Part shown: positions 27,260 to 37,023 of the stretch, piece after piece
Layout: each line of letters opens with the position of its first letter
Numbering within the stretch: the stretch's first letter is position 1
Source: JAWWOL01 sp963797535
GTDB lineage: Bacteria > Actinomycetota > Actinomycetes > JAWWOL01
Assembly (NCBI GenBank): GCA_963797535.1
Contig: CAWCPQ010000005.1
Span: 62,001-126,000, forward strand
Reading direction: 5' to 3'
DNA: 64,000 bases
Position numbers and translations under genes: made by a program
The notes under the pieces: model-generated
Told to the model about the DNA's origin: nothing
The model's input: only the letters and a program-made list of their open reading frames with translations
Databases searched by the model: none

Positions 27260-28816
27260 CTAGCCGTCGGTGAGTGGACCGTTGTGGCAGTCGCAGCCTG
27301 GTGATTCGTCGTCGGGGTCGCCGCGGTAGTCGTGGGGGTAGGTCATGACTTTGCGTCCGGTGGGGGTGGTCCACTCGATGACGCCGAGGCCGAGGGGTTT
27401 CGGGGTCCAGCCGGCGAAGGTTTTCGCGCGGTGGTGGCGTTTGGCCAGCGACGCGAGGTTGTGCGCTGAGGTTTCCCCGCCTGTGGTGCCGAACGGGATC
27501 TGGTGGTCGTTCTCGCAGCTGGTGGCGGGGGTGGTGGCGCCGGGGAACCGGTCGGTGACGTCGCGGGCTTTGACGAACCGGTCCAGCTGGGTGTCCGGGC
27601 GGTAGGTCTTCTCGCCACGGTTGAGCAGGTAGCCGGTGACCGGTTCGTGGACGAACAGCTGCCACTGGGCGTCGGCGGCGAGCTCGCGGGCGACCTGGGC
27701 CGGGATCGGGCCGAACCGGCCGAGGGTGCCGGGGTGCTCGCGCAGGTGCAACAAGGTGGGCAGGTCGACGGTGACCTGCACGTGCACGTCGCGGTTCTTT
27801 GGGCCGGGACGGGTCGGCCGGGTCCGGGCCCGAACACGTACCAGGCCAGCGCGTCGGCGCGGCGCTGGTCCTTGGTCCGCAGCACCGGCCGGGCACCCAC
27901 CCCGGACGGGTCGCTGTCGCCGTCGTCGGTCGGGGTTGGCCGCGAGCGCAGCCGTGAACTTCTTGCGGGCGGCCCGGTCCGCGGTGGCGAACTCTTTCGC
28001 TTTCGCGTCCAGCCGGGCGTCCAGGGCGATCATCAGCGCCGGCGGCAGGGCGGCTTCCAGCAGCAGCAGGCCGGGTTCCCGCTCGGAGCGTTCGACCACC
28101 ACCCGCCGGTTCGCCCGGCCCTGCCGGTGCTTACGCTCGGCGGCGGCGGGGTCGGCGTTGATCACCTGCCGGCCGATGCACGCGACCAGGTTCGGTGCCT
28201 TCATGGTCGCGGCTTTCGGCAGCACGTAGCACTCGACCTGCCGGGCGACCTCGTCGTCGAGGTGCTCGGTGTGCTTCACGATCAACCGGGCCTTGTACTC
28301 ACTCAGCCACCCGGCGGCCAGCGCCGCACCGGTCGCCGCGAGGGTGCCGGCCAGGGCCCTCGCGTCGTGGAGGCGGTTGCGGGTGAACGCCTCCGACGCC
28401 CCGATCGCGAGCACCAGCTGGTGCACCGCCCAGTCATCGGCGCGGTAGTCACCGCTGTCGGCCCGCGGCGGCGGGGTGGCCCCGGCGAAGGTGACCATCG
28501 CGGTGTTGCGCCGCGCGGCCAGCCAGGACTGCTGCGGCTCCCACAGCTCGACCACCGTCAGCCGCTCATCCGCGGTCAGCACCATGGTGTCCAGCTGGGT
28601 CAGCAGGCGTTGCGCGTCCGGCCCCGGCCCGACCGCCTCCACCTCGGCGATGACCTCCGCGACGCTGGCCGGCACCCAGCCGCCGCTGGCCGGGTCGGCG
28701 ACCGGCACCGAGCCGTCGTACACGTCAGCGCCGTCAACCCGGTCCGCGTCCGCGAGCTCCGCTTCCAGGCAGCCCGGATCGGCGTCCCACCAGTCGAAGT
28801 CGCCGCCGAAGTCCAT
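27260..28816 (-). CDS. DUF222 / HNH endonuclease-signature protein (13E12-type; three compensating insertions)
   Basis: From ATG 28816. The N-terminal two thirds is the DUF222 domain; the C-terminus has the HNH-type core (CENDHQIPFGTTGGETSAHNL, here split by no gap). It looks open end to end, but about 27795-27935 is out of frame. Removing one base at each of about 27932-27935, 27820 and 27798-27800 restores GVGARPVLRTKDQ and FGPGPADPSRPKNRDVHV. Restored length is about 517 residues. Members are frequent and repeated in actinobacterial genomes; their function is not settled, and mobile or nuclease roles are proposed. Confidence 0.85.
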   Translation of the reverse strand: MDFGGDFDWWDADPGCLEAELADADRVDGADVYDGSVPVADPASGGWVPASVAEVIAEVEAVGPGPDAQRLLTQLDTMVLTADERLTVVELWEPQQSWLAARRNTAMVTFAGATPPPRADSGDYRADDWAVHQLVLAIGASEAFTRNRLHDARALAGTLAATGAALAAGWLSEYKARLIVKHTEHLDDEVARQVECYVLPKAATMKAPNLVACIGRQVINADPAAAERKHRQGRANRRVVVERSEREPGLLLLEAALPPALMIALDARLDAKAKEFATADRAARKKFTAALAANPDRRRRQRPVRGGCPAGAADQGPAPRRRAGLVRVRARTRPTRPGPKNRDVHVQVTVDLPTLLHLREHPGTLGRFGPIPAQVARELAADAQWQLFVHEPVTGYLLNRGEKTYRPDTQLDRFVKARDVTDRFPGATTPATSCENDHQIPFGTTGGETSAHNLASLAKRHHRAKTFAGWTPKPLGLGVIEWTTPTGRKVMTYPHDYRGDPDDESPGCDCHNGPLTDG

Positions 28817-28887
28817 AACCCGAACCTACCGACCACCACCGACAGAAACCGTGCCGAACCGGGGCCGGCCACAACTTTCCTTATTTA

Positions 28888-29607
28888 TCAAGCAAAGTAG
28901 TCGGGACCGGACTCGGAGCAAAGGGTCGCCGTCACCCAGGACCCGTCCTCGGTCAGCCGACCGCCGAGCGACAAGTCTGCCGTTGCCAGGGCCTCCCGGA
29001 GCAGGTCATCGTCGAGAACCTGCGAGCTGAAGTCCTGCTCCGCAACGAGGTCCCCCAGACGATGTCGCACCGTCGCCGACACGATGCCGTCCCCGTGCCG
29101 CACCACATCGAACAGCTCAAGCTCGACCGGGCCATCGACCCAGCTCGTGGCAGCAACCCGGTCGGCCCAGTCCAGCGGAAGTCGCTGCAGAACAACCACA
29201 CCGCCGGAGGCCACATGCCACCGCGCCGTCTCCAGGATTGCCTGGCGCTGCACGGGATCGTAGGTGTTGACGAACCGACTCGCGAGCACGACGCCGTCGA
29301 ACCGCTGCGACAACCGCAGCTCCTCAACCGACGACTGAACCGGCTGCACCGTCCGCAGATGGGTCAGCATCTCGGCCGAGCTGTCGACGCCAACCACCCG
29401 ATGACCCAACGCAGCCAACGGTTCGGCGATCCGGCCGGTACCGCAACCGAGCTCCAGGATCGAGCCGCCCGGCGCGACCGCAGCATGGATGATCTCGGCC
29501 TCGCCGGCAGGACTGAGCGCGGCGTAGATCTCGACCGGGCAGCCATCATCGGTGATCGTCGCGTTGCCTCGCCCGACCGGCGCCGCTGGAGCTCGTCGCA
29601 CCACCAC
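28888..29607 (-). CDS. Class I SAM-dependent methyltransferase, unknown substrate
   Basis: A 239-residue protein, GTG start at 29607 (GTG 29604 is also possible). Motif I is LELGCGTGRIAEPL near residue 53, followed by VVGVDSSAEML, GVVLASRFVNTYDP and GGVVVLQRL. It matches small-molecule methyltransferases of the Methyltransf_25 type. It diverges from the MidA-family gene with a 48-base gap, so the two promoters overlap. No pathway context is available. Confidence 0.75.
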   Translation of the reverse strand: MVVRRAPAAPVGRGNATITDDGCPVEIYAALSPAGEAEIIHAAVAPGGSILELGCGTGRIAEPLAALGHRVVGVDSSAEMLTHLRTVQPVQSSVEELRLSQRFDGVVLASRFVNTYDPVQRQAILETARWHVASGGVVVLQRLPLDWADRVAATSWVDGPVELELFDVVRHGDGIVSATVRHRLGDLVAEQDFSSQVLDDDLLREALATADLSLGGRLTEDGSWVTATLCSESGPDYFA

Positions 29608-29642
29608 GAAGCCACGCTAACCCGACACCACGCCGGCTCGCG

Positions 29643-29648
29643 TAGTGT
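29643..29648 (+). promoter_or_regulatory. Possible -10 box (TAGTGT) for a leaderless MidA-family gene
   Basis: TAGTGT ends seven bases before GTG 29656, and no ribosome site is visible. This is the same layout as at radA and the histidine kinase gene. Confidence 0.35.
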
Positions 29649-29655
29649 CGCCGCC

Positions 29656-30633
29656 GTGACCGCGAACACCTGGCTGCCCTGGCGCGAGGCCATGACCGCA
29701 GCCCTCTACGGCGACGACGGCTTCTACCGTCGCGCGGCCGGCCCCGCAGCCCACTTTCGTACCTCGGTCCACGCGTCACCGCTGTTCGCCAAGGCCCTGC
29801 TCCGACTCGCGCACCGGGTCGAGCAAAGCGCGCACAACCCACCGACGTTCGCCATCGTCGATGCCGGCAGCGGCCGGGGCGAGCTGCTCCAGCAGCTCGC
29901 GCCCGTCGCTCCCCCGCACTGGCAGCTGATCGGTGTCGACCTGGTGGGGCGACCCGACGGCCTCCACGACCGGATCACCTGGTACGAAGGGCTTCCCGCC
30001 CTGCCCACCATCGACTGCGGCCTGCTCATCGCCAACGAGCTGCTCGACAACGTGCCGTTGAACGTCGTCGAGGGTGGCCACTACGTCGAGGTTCGCGACG
30101 ACGGGACCGAACGCCAGGGCAGCGCGGCAGCGGCACCCGACCAACACTGGCGACAGCGCTGGCTTCCGCACGCCGGACGGGCCGAGATCGGCAGGACGCG
30201 GGACGACCTCTGGGCCGGAGCCGTAGCCAAGGTCGCGCTCGGTGCCGCTATCGCGATCGACTACCGGCTCGTCCCCGCGATTCACGGGGCTGGCACGCTC
30301 ACCGGGTTCCGCGACGGCCATCAGGTGGCGCCCGTACCGGATGGTTCCTGCGACCTGACCGCCCACGTCCTGCTCGAGTCCTGCGCCGAGGCCGCCGGCG
30401 GCGATCGTCGCCTTCTCGACCAGCGGAGCGCCTTGAAGGCACTCGGGCTCACCGGCAGCCGCCCGCCACGCGAGCTGGCCAGCAGCGACCCGACCGGCTA
30501 TCTGCGCGCCCTGGCCGAGGCGAGTCAGGCTGCCGAGCTGCTCGATCCGGCCGGGTTCGGTGGTTTCGGCTGGCTCGTCCACCGCAAAGGCATCCCCGAG
30601 GTACTGGACCCCGACCCCGACTCGTTAGGTTGA
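29656..30633 (+). CDS. MidA/NDUFAF7-family SAM-dependent methyltransferase
   Basis: A 325-residue protein from GTG 29656. It shows the COG1565 (MidA) pattern: WREAMTAALYGDDGFYRRAAGPAAHF-like N-terminus, DAGSGRGELLQQL (SAM motif I), LIANELLDNVPLNVV, AIAIDYRLV and a late GYLRALAEASQAAELLDPAGFGGFGWLVH. In mitochondria NDUFAF7 dimethylates an arginine of NDUFS2, the NuoD homologue, early in complex I assembly. A nuoD lies 3.6 kb downstream on the same strand, which suggests it may be the substrate. Actinobacterial members are shorter than the mitochondrial ones. Confidence 0.8.
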   Translation: MTANTWLPWREAMTAALYGDDGFYRRAAGPAAHFRTSVHASPLFAKALLRLAHRVEQSAHNPPTFAIVDAGSGRGELLQQLAPVAPPHWQLIGVDLVGRPDGLHDRITWYEGLPALPTIDCGLLIANELLDNVPLNVVEGGHYVEVRDDGTERQGSAAAAPDQHWRQRWLPHAGRAEIGRTRDDLWAGAVAKVALGAAIAIDYRLVPAIHGAGTLTGFRDGHQVAPVPDGSCDLTAHVLLESCAEAAGGDRRLLDQRSALKALGLTGSRPPRELASSDPTGYLRALAEASQAAELLDPAGFGGFGWLVHRKGIPEVLDPDPDSLG

Positions 30634-30667
30634 GAACCCGACAACGCGACGAGGTGAAGGAGGAACC

Positions 30668-31598
30668 GTGGTGGGTGCGCAGGACTCCCCCGCGATCGTG
30701 GTCGAGGGGCTGCGCAAGAGCTACGGCGATCTCGAGGCCGTACGAGGCATCTCCTTCGAGGTGCATCGCGGCGAGGTGTTCGCCCTGCTCGGTCCCAACG
30801 GCGCCGGCAAGACGACGACCCTCGAGGTGCTCGAGGGCTTCCGCGACCGGACCGCTGGCCGGGTCGAGGTGCTCGGCATCGACCCGAGCGGGCAGCCACT
30901 GACCCTGCGCAAACAGGTCGGGATCGTCCTGCAGGACACCTCCGTCGACGCCTACCTCAACGTCCGCGAGGTCCTCACCCGGACCCGCGGCTACTACGCC
31001 AACCCCCGCGGCGTCGACGAGGTCATCGACCTGGTCGGCCTCGGCGAGAAGGCCGACGACCGGGTGAAGACGCTGTCCGGCGGCCAGCGCCGCCGCCTCG
31101 ACGTCGCGCTCGGCATCATCGGCCGTCCCGAGCTCGTCTTCCTCGACGAGCCGACCACCGGCTTCGACCCCTCGGCACGCCGCGAGTCCTGGGACCTCGT
31201 ACGCAATCTCGCCGGCACCGGCACGACCGTGATCCTCACCACGCACTACATGGACGAGGCACAGACCCTCGCCAACCGGCTCGCGATCATCTCCGCCGGC
31301 CGCATCGTGGCCGAGGGAACGCCGGAGTCCCTCGGCGGCCGGGACACCGCTGCGGCCCACATCAGGTTCCAGCTGCCGTCGAGCATTCACGCCCGACGAG
31401 CTGCCCGTACCCGTCGAAAGCGTCTCCCCGTCCGGCGCCGTCGTCATCAAGACCGAGGACGAGCTGCACGTCCTGCACCGACTGACCGGTTGGGCGATCG
31501 ACCACCGCCTCGAGCTGGCAGGGCTACGGGTCGACCGGCCGTCGCTCGAGGACGTCTATCTCGAGCTCGTCGCCGACGCAGAGGAGGTGGCGGCATGA
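30668..31598 (+). CDS. ABC-2 type exporter, ATP-binding protein (apparent 1-base insertion)
   Basis: From GTG 30668 behind AAGGAGG. It has Walker A GPNGAGKTT near residue 44, a Q-loop VLQDTSV, signature LSGGQRRRLDVAL, Walker B LVFLDEP and switch His in THYMDEAQ. The C-terminal domain appears in the next frame after an extra base at about 31385 (FTPDELPVPVESV through VYLELVADAEEVAA). Restored length is about 309 residues. Its stop overlaps the permease start (ATGA). Left uncorrected, the shift fuses it in frame to the permease, which I do not accept. Substrate is unknown; the family often exports drugs or lipids. Confidence 0.9.
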
Positions 31599-32368
31599 CG
31601 ATGAGTCCGCCCGCTCTGGTTGCCCACCAGCTGAAGTACGAGCAGAAGGCCTTCTGGCGCAACCCGCCGGCGGCCCTGTTCACCTTCGCCTTCCCGCTGA
31701 TGTTCCTGGTCATCTTCGCCGCGATCTTCGGCAAGAACCGCATCGATTTCCTCGGCAACATCAAGTACAACCAGTACTTCGTGCCCGCCATCACCTGCTA
31801 CGGCGTCGTGTCCGCCTGCTACACCGCACTCGGCATCCAGATCCCGTTGCGGCGCGACTCGGGTCAGCTCAAGCGAGTGCGATCCACGCCGCTTCCGGGC
31901 TGGGCCGCCATCGCCGGCTACATCGCCAACTCACTGATCGTGGCCGTCCTGCTTGTCGTCCTGACCCTCGGCCTGGGCACGTTCGCCTTCGGCCTGGTCT
32001 GGCACGGGCACCTGCTGGCCCTCGCAGTCACCGTCATCCTCGGCAGCACCTGCTTCTGCGCCCTCGGCGTGAGCATCGCCAACCTGGTGCCCAACGCCGA
32101 CTCTGCCGGTGCCATCGTCAATCTGGCACTGTTCCCGGTGCTGTTCCTGTCCGGCACGTTTTTCCCGATCAACAGCAATGCATTCATCTCGAAGGTCGCC
32201 GACTACCTGCCGATGCGCGCGTTCACCCGGTCCCTTTTCGCCGTGTTCGACCCCCGTACCCACGGCCTCGGCTTTTACGGCCACGGCCTGCTCATCATGT
32301 CCATCTGGCTCGTCGCAGCCGGGATCTTTGCCGTGCGAAAGTTCAGCTGGGAGCCACGCCGCTCCTGA
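31595..32368 (+). CDS. ABC-2 type exporter, permease protein
   Basis: A 257-residue protein from ATG 31595 behind GAGGAGG. It has six hydrophobic segments, with the ABC-2 membrane pattern (first segment about residues 30-46 NPPAALFTFAFPLMFLVIF, last about 230-248) and the family segment ALFPVLFLSGTFFPI near residue 180. It pairs with the ATPase just upstream. It is intact. The sensor kinase gene follows after 63 bases. Confidence 0.88.
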   Translation: MTMSPPALVAHQLKYEQKAFWRNPPAALFTFAFPLMFLVIFAAIFGKNRIDFLGNIKYNQYFVPAITCYGVVSACYTALGIQIPLRRDSGQLKRVRSTPLPGWAAIAGYIANSLIVAVLLVVLTLGLGTFAFGLVWHGHLLALAVTVILGSTCFCALGVSIANLVPNADSAGAIVNLALFPVLFLSGTFFPINSNAFISKVADYLPMRAFTRSLFAVFDPRTHGLGFYGHGLLIMSIWLVAAGIFAVRKFSWEPRRS

Positions 32369-32419
32369 ATTTTGCGACGCCGCTTGGCGCTATTGGCCAC
32401 GAAGCCCGGCCTTGTGCCC

Positions 32420-32425
32420 TAACGT
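32420..32425 (+). promoter_or_regulatory. Possible -10 box (TAACGT) for a leaderless histidine kinase gene
   Basis: TAACGT ends six bases before GTG 32432 and there is no ribosome site, so the kinase gene may be transcribed apart from the ABC genes. Confidence 0.35.
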
Positions 32426-32431
32426 CACGGT

Positions 32432-34238
32432 GTGAGCTGGCCCCAATCCGTCCGCGACTCGATGATGGCGCTCATCGCGCCGCCGTCGAGCCACCAGATG
32501 CCAGGGGCTGGGGCAGTAGACGGCGGCTTCTTCGCCGACCGTCACATCGACGCTCGGATGCGGGCGCTGCTGCCCAACTTCACCCGGCTCGCTGTCGTCG
32601 TCGTCATCCTCGGCGGCCTGTTCGGTGTACATCCGTTGTGGCGTGGCCTTGCCCTCGTCGCCGATGCGCTGGTCGCCCTGGCCATCACCGAGATCGTCGT
32701 ACGAACGGGCTTCGTCGAACGCGCACGGCACCAGCAGGTCTTCGCACTCCTCGTCCTATTCGCGTCGCAGATCGTGCTGGCCGAAATCATCAGCCGCAAC
32801 ATCACGGCGTACGGCATGCTGCTCGTCCTGCCGGTCATCTTCGCAGCGGTCTTCTTCACCACGCCCGCCGGTCGCTACACGTTGCCCTGCTACGTCGTGG
32901 CCCTGGAGTATCTCGCCGGCCGGCCGGACCACCTGATCAACCTGGGCACCGCGGCTGTACGCCTCGCGGCGCTGCTGCTGCTCGCCCACTTCGGCGCCCA
33001 GCTCGCCGACATCCTCCGCGAAGCCATGAGCGCCCACCGGTCCCTGCACTCTGTGCTCGAGGGCGCCGTCCTCGAGATGAGCCCCGACGAGCTGGCCATC
33101 GCGCGGCGCTGACGTCGCCAGGAGCACCCTGGGCTGGGACGGCGCCGGCGTCATCTACGTCGAGCCCGAAAGCTACTTCATCGCCGCTTCCGCCGGAACG
33201 ACTCCGGAGGTGGCAGCGCAGTTCGTCGGCACGCATCTCGAGCGCGGCGTGGGCAACATGCTCGACCGGGTCTGCAGCTCCGGGCAGACCGAAGAGATCT
33301 CCGACGTGTCGAAGGTGCTCGGAGCCGACCACCCCTTGTCCAGGGATGGCATCAAGGCGTTGGCTGCGGTGCCGATCCGCTACCACGGCGAGATCATCGC
33401 GGTTCTCCTGGCGGTGCGGCGCCGGTTTCAGCCACTGGACCTGCAGGGACGGGACCGGCTGCACGACGTCGCCGAGCAGCTGGGTCTGGCGCTGGGCAGC
33501 TCCCGAGCCGCGAGGCAGGAGCAGGAGGTCAGCGCCCAGCTGCGCGAGCTCAACCGGCGCAAGGACGAGTTCCTCGCCACCATCTCCCACGAGCTGCGAA
33601 CTCCGGCGACCACCATCGAGCTGGCCGCCCGTACCCTCATGCGAGCCGGGGACCGACTCTCACCCGAGGAGAGCCTGCAGGTGCGCCGGGCCCTCGTCAG
33701 CCGCAGTCGCCAGCTGCGGGACCTCATCGAGTCCTTGCTCGACCTGGCGCTGTCCGAGTCGGGCGAGAGCCGGCTCAACCTGGCCCTCGTCGACTGGACC
33801 AGCACCATCACTCGCTGGGTGGCCGACTTCGAGGACCGCCTCGGCCGCCCGGTGGCCCTGCGGATCAACGGTGAGGCCCGCGCCAGCCTCGCCGACGCGG
33901 CGAAGATCGAGCGGGTGCTGTTCAACCTGGTGTCGAACGCCGCGAAGTTCTCCGTCGGCGACGACTCCCCGATCACGGTCGTCCTCGACAGCACCGAGAC
34001 CGACGTCGTGCTGTCCGTGACCGACGAGGGCATGGGGATCCTGCCCGGCGACGTCGAGAAGATCTTCGACCCGTTCCTGCAGCTCGACGGCGGAACGACC
34101 CGGGAGGCCGGCGGCCTCGGCATCGGGCTGACCCTCGTACGCCACTTCGTCCGGCTGCACGGTGGGCGGGTCGAGGTGACCTCCGTCGCCGGCGAGGGCT
34201 CGACCTTCCGGATCGTGATCCCGCTCCGGGGCGAGTAG
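32432..34238 (+). CDS. Membrane sensor histidine kinase with GAF-like domain (apparent 1-base insertion)
   Basis: From GTG 32432. Five hydrophobic segments (about residues 50-200) are followed by a GAF-like domain (VIYVEPESYFIAASAG, AVPIRYHGEIIAVLLAV), HisKA with phospho-His in EFLATISHELRTP (about residue 385) and HATPase with NLVSNAAKFS (N box), DEGMGI (G1) and GGLGIGLTLV (G2). Restored length is about 601 residues. An extra G at 33105-33106 makes a false stop at 33112; without it the reading is LAIARADVARSTLGWDG. No response regulator gene adjoins, so its partner is unknown. Confidence 0.88.
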
Positions 34239-34262
34239 GCCCCGACGTGGTTCGATAGCCGG

Positions 34263-35451
34263 ATGGACCAGGGCTTGCGCGAGGCGACGATCGGCATGGG
34301 GGCGGGCGCCGCCGGCTTCCTCACCGACTCCGGCTCCGGCCTGCAGACCGCCGAGATGACGCTCAACATCGGCCCGCAGCACCCCTCGACCCACGGCGTC
34401 CTGCGCCTCGCACTGACCCTCGACGGCGAGCGGATCGTGCGCTCCGACCCGGTGATCGGCTACATGCATCGGGGCGCCGAGAAGCTGTTCGAGGTACGGG
34501 ACTACCGCCAGATCGTGGTCCTGGCCAACCGGCACGACTGGCTCTCGGCCTTCAGCAACGAGCTCGGCGTGGTCATGGCCGTCGAGCGGATGCTCGGCAT
34601 GGAGGTGCCGGTCCGCGCGACCTGGACCCGTACCCTGCTCGCCGAGCTGAACCGGGTGCTCAACCACCTGATGTTCCTCGGCTCCTACCCGCTGGAGATC
34701 GGCGCGATCACCCCGGTTTTCTTCGCCTTCACCCAGCGCGAGGCGATCCAGGCCGTGATGGAGGAGCTGTCCGGCGGCCGGATGCACTACATGTTCAACC
34801 GGGTGGGCGGCCTCAAGGAGGACCTGCCGAACGGCTGGCGCGAGCGCGTACGCCGCGCGGTCGCCGACGTGCGTCACGGCCTCGACGACATCGAGGGCCT
34901 CATCGCCGGCAATGAGATCTTCCGCGCCCGTACCCGAGGTATCGGCGTTCTGTCCCCCGAGCTGGTCGGGCAGTACGGCGTCAGCGGTCCGATCGCCAGA
35001 GCCTCCGGCGTCGCCATCGACCTGCGCCGTGACGAGCCCTACCTCGCGTACGGCGAGCTGCAGGACACCTTGCGCGTGGTGACCCGTACCGAGGGCGACT
35101 GCCTGGCCCGGTTCGAGTGCCTGCTCGAGCAGGTGCGGGTCTCGCTCGACCTGGCCGACGCGTGCCTCGACCGGCTGGCCGAGCTGCCGCCCGGGACCGA
35201 TCAACGTACGACTGCCCAAGGTGGTCAAGGCGCCCGAGGGTGCGACCTACTGCTGGACCGAGAACCCCTTGGGAATCAACGGTTATTACCTCGTGTCGCA
35301 CGGCGAGAAGACGCCGTGGCGGCTCAAGCTGCGGTCGGCCTCGTTCAACAACGTGCAGGTCCTGAGCGAGCTGCTGCCGGGCACGTTGCTGCCCGACCTG
35401 ATCGCGATCCTGGGCTCGATGTTCTTCGTCGTCGGGGACATCGACAAGTGA
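34263..35451 (+). CDS. nuoD: NADH-quinone oxidoreductase subunit D (NuoD), isolated copy (apparent 1-base insertion)
   Basis: From ATG 34263. Clear NuoD/49-kDa motifs are NIGPQHPSTHGVLRL, GYMHRGAEKL, ANRHDWLSAFSNELG, RTLLAELNRVLNHLMFLG and the C-terminal GDIDK. Restored length is about 395 residues, with a short N-terminus compared with operon NuoD. An extra C at 35190-35192 breaks ELPPGPINVRLPKVVKAPEG. NuoD lines the quinone pocket of complex I with NuoB. No other nuo gene is near, so it either serves a nuo set elsewhere or is a paralogue with a separate role. Key His and Tyr of the quinone site region seem kept (HPSTHG). Confidence 0.9.
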
Positions 35452-35545
35452 CGTAGAGCCGCACAAAAGAGGGACATGACGGCCTCCGTCGCCGGTGCCA
35501 CCATCTGCTGTAACTAGCAGGCTTGCCATGCGGCTGGAGGTCAGC

Positions 35546-37015
35546 ATGCGCACCAAGACGACAATCCGCAGTCTCTGTCTAGCAGCAGTCGTCGGCTCTC
35601 TTGCCGTGCCAGCGACAGCGCTGCCGGCCTCCGCGAGTGGTCCTCCCAAACCAGGCCACTGGACAATCCTCGGCGCCAAGCTCGGCGTGCCGGAGACCGG
35701 CACGCCCGCGGTCTGGGAGGACGCAACCCATCACACCTGGGTCCTCTGGCTGCGCAAGGTGACCGGCTCGACCGAGACCTACGAGGCGGTCGAGCTGGGA
35801 CCCACCGGTGCGCTGGTCAAGGGCCCGATCGACGTCTTCTCCGGGAAGGACTGGGGCGCGCTGTCCAACCAGCCGACGTTGCTCGGAGCAGCAGGCAAGC
35901 CCCTGGTCGTCTTCAGCGGCCTCCGGGGCTCCAACGGGCCGTACGCCCTCGGTTGCGTGTACGGCGCCACGGGCTCGGCGGCGCCGTGGGCCGTCCGGAC
36001 CTGGTCGCTGTCGCAGACCTGCGCCAACCCGGTCGGCGGGGCGGCGGAGAGCAAGACCGGGGTGCTGGCATCAGCCTTCCCCGGCGGCTGGTCGACCGGG
36101 CACGGCGTTCTCTACCACGTGGGCGTGTCCCCCGCCGTCCCTGCCAGCGTGCCGGACGGCCGGATCAGCACCGGGAAGGCTGTGGCCTACAAGGCCACCG
36201 TGGCCAATGACAGCGCCGGCAACCATCACTTCTACGTCGCGTGGGCGCAGGTCTTCTCCAACCCCGCGAGCCACGACGGGTTCTACGTCAAGGACGTCAC
36301 GGCCAACAAACCGACCCTCAAGGCCCCCGGCTCGGGCACCACGTCGACCAACGACCTGCCGGGGTTCGGCAACATCGCACTGGCGGCCGCGAACACGCAC
36401 GCCGGCGTCTACCTCGGTTACTGCTCCAACACCCCGACCTGCACCGTGCGGCTGTGGAGGGTCGGGGCGGCGAAGGCACTGACGGTCCCCCACTCGTCCA
36501 ACGCCGCCGACATCGCCGTGTCTGCAGGGCCGGCCGGTCGGGTCTGGGTCTCCTGGTACAACGTGTCTTCCAACCGGGTCTACGTCGTACGGACCAACAA
36601 GAGCGTGAGCAAGTTCGGGCCTGTACGCAGCTACCCGACGGCTTGCTTCGAGCACGGACTGATCGGACTGAGCAGCGGCAACTCCGGTCGGCTCAACCTC
36701 GCCGTCCAGTGCGTCAACAACGCCAAGGCGCAGCTGCAGGAGATGGTGACCCAGTCGCTGGTGCCGGTCCAGGTGGCGCTGAGCAGCAAGACGCTGAGCA
36801 ACAAGACCGCAACCAGCCTGGTCGTCGCGGTGACCGATGTCGGCAACCCGGTCGTCGGGGCCAAGGTGTCGGTTGCCGGCCACAAGGCGACCACGAACGC
36901 CAAGGGCAAGGTCACGATCCACTTTGCCAAGGGGGCCAAGGTGGGCACGTACACCGTCTCGGCCAGCGCCTTCGACTACCTGGGCGGTTCGGCCAAGCTG
37001 ACCATCAAGCACTAG
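35546..37015 (+). CDS. Secreted protein with propeller-like body and C-terminal Ig-like domain
   Basis: A 489-residue protein. ATG 35546 has GGAGG seven bases ahead; ATG 35528 in frame is less likely. A Sec signal peptide (about residues 1-32, ending ALPASASG) is followed by about 360 residues with repeated W/Y-rich blocks (WEDATHHTWVLWLRK, HHFYVAWAQV, GRVWVSWYNV), typical of a beta-propeller, and cysteine pairs. About residues 400-489 is a bacterial Ig/carboxypeptidase-regulatory-like domain (SLVVAVTDVGNPVVGAKVSV). No catalytic motif is identified. It may bind surface sugars or proteins. It is a single gene, closed by a strong hairpin. Confidence 0.75.
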   Translation: MRTKTTIRSLCLAAVVGSLAVPATALPASASGPPKPGHWTILGAKLGVPETGTPAVWEDATHHTWVLWLRKVTGSTETYEAVELGPTGALVKGPIDVFSGKDWGALSNQPTLLGAAGKPLVVFSGLRGSNGPYALGCVYGATGSAAPWAVRTWSLSQTCANPVGGAAESKTGVLASAFPGGWSTGHGVLYHVGVSPAVPASVPDGRISTGKAVAYKATVANDSAGNHHFYVAWAQVFSNPASHDGFYVKDVTANKPTLKAPGSGTTSTNDLPGFGNIALAAANTHAGVYLGYCSNTPTCTVRLWRVGAAKALTVPHSSNAADIAVSAGPAGRVWVSWYNVSSNRVYVVRTNKSVSKFGPVRSYPTACFEHGLIGLSSGNSGRLNLAVQCVNNAKAQLQEMVTQSLVPVQVALSSKTLSNKTATSLVVAVTDVGNPVVGAKVSVAGHKATTNAKGKVTIHFAKGAKVGTYTVSASAFDYLGGSAKLTIKH

Positions 37016-37023
37016 CCGGCCGG

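Noticed and set aside
30668..32368. Single-chain ABC exporter (ATPase fused to permease)
   Set aside because: The join is out of frame between about 31386 and 31594; one extra base creates it, and a normal ATGA junction with a ribosome site precedes the permease.
32432..33112. Separate 226-residue membrane protein ahead of the kinase
   Set aside because: Its stop comes from an extra G at 33105-33106; the GAF-like domain continues directly in the next frame.
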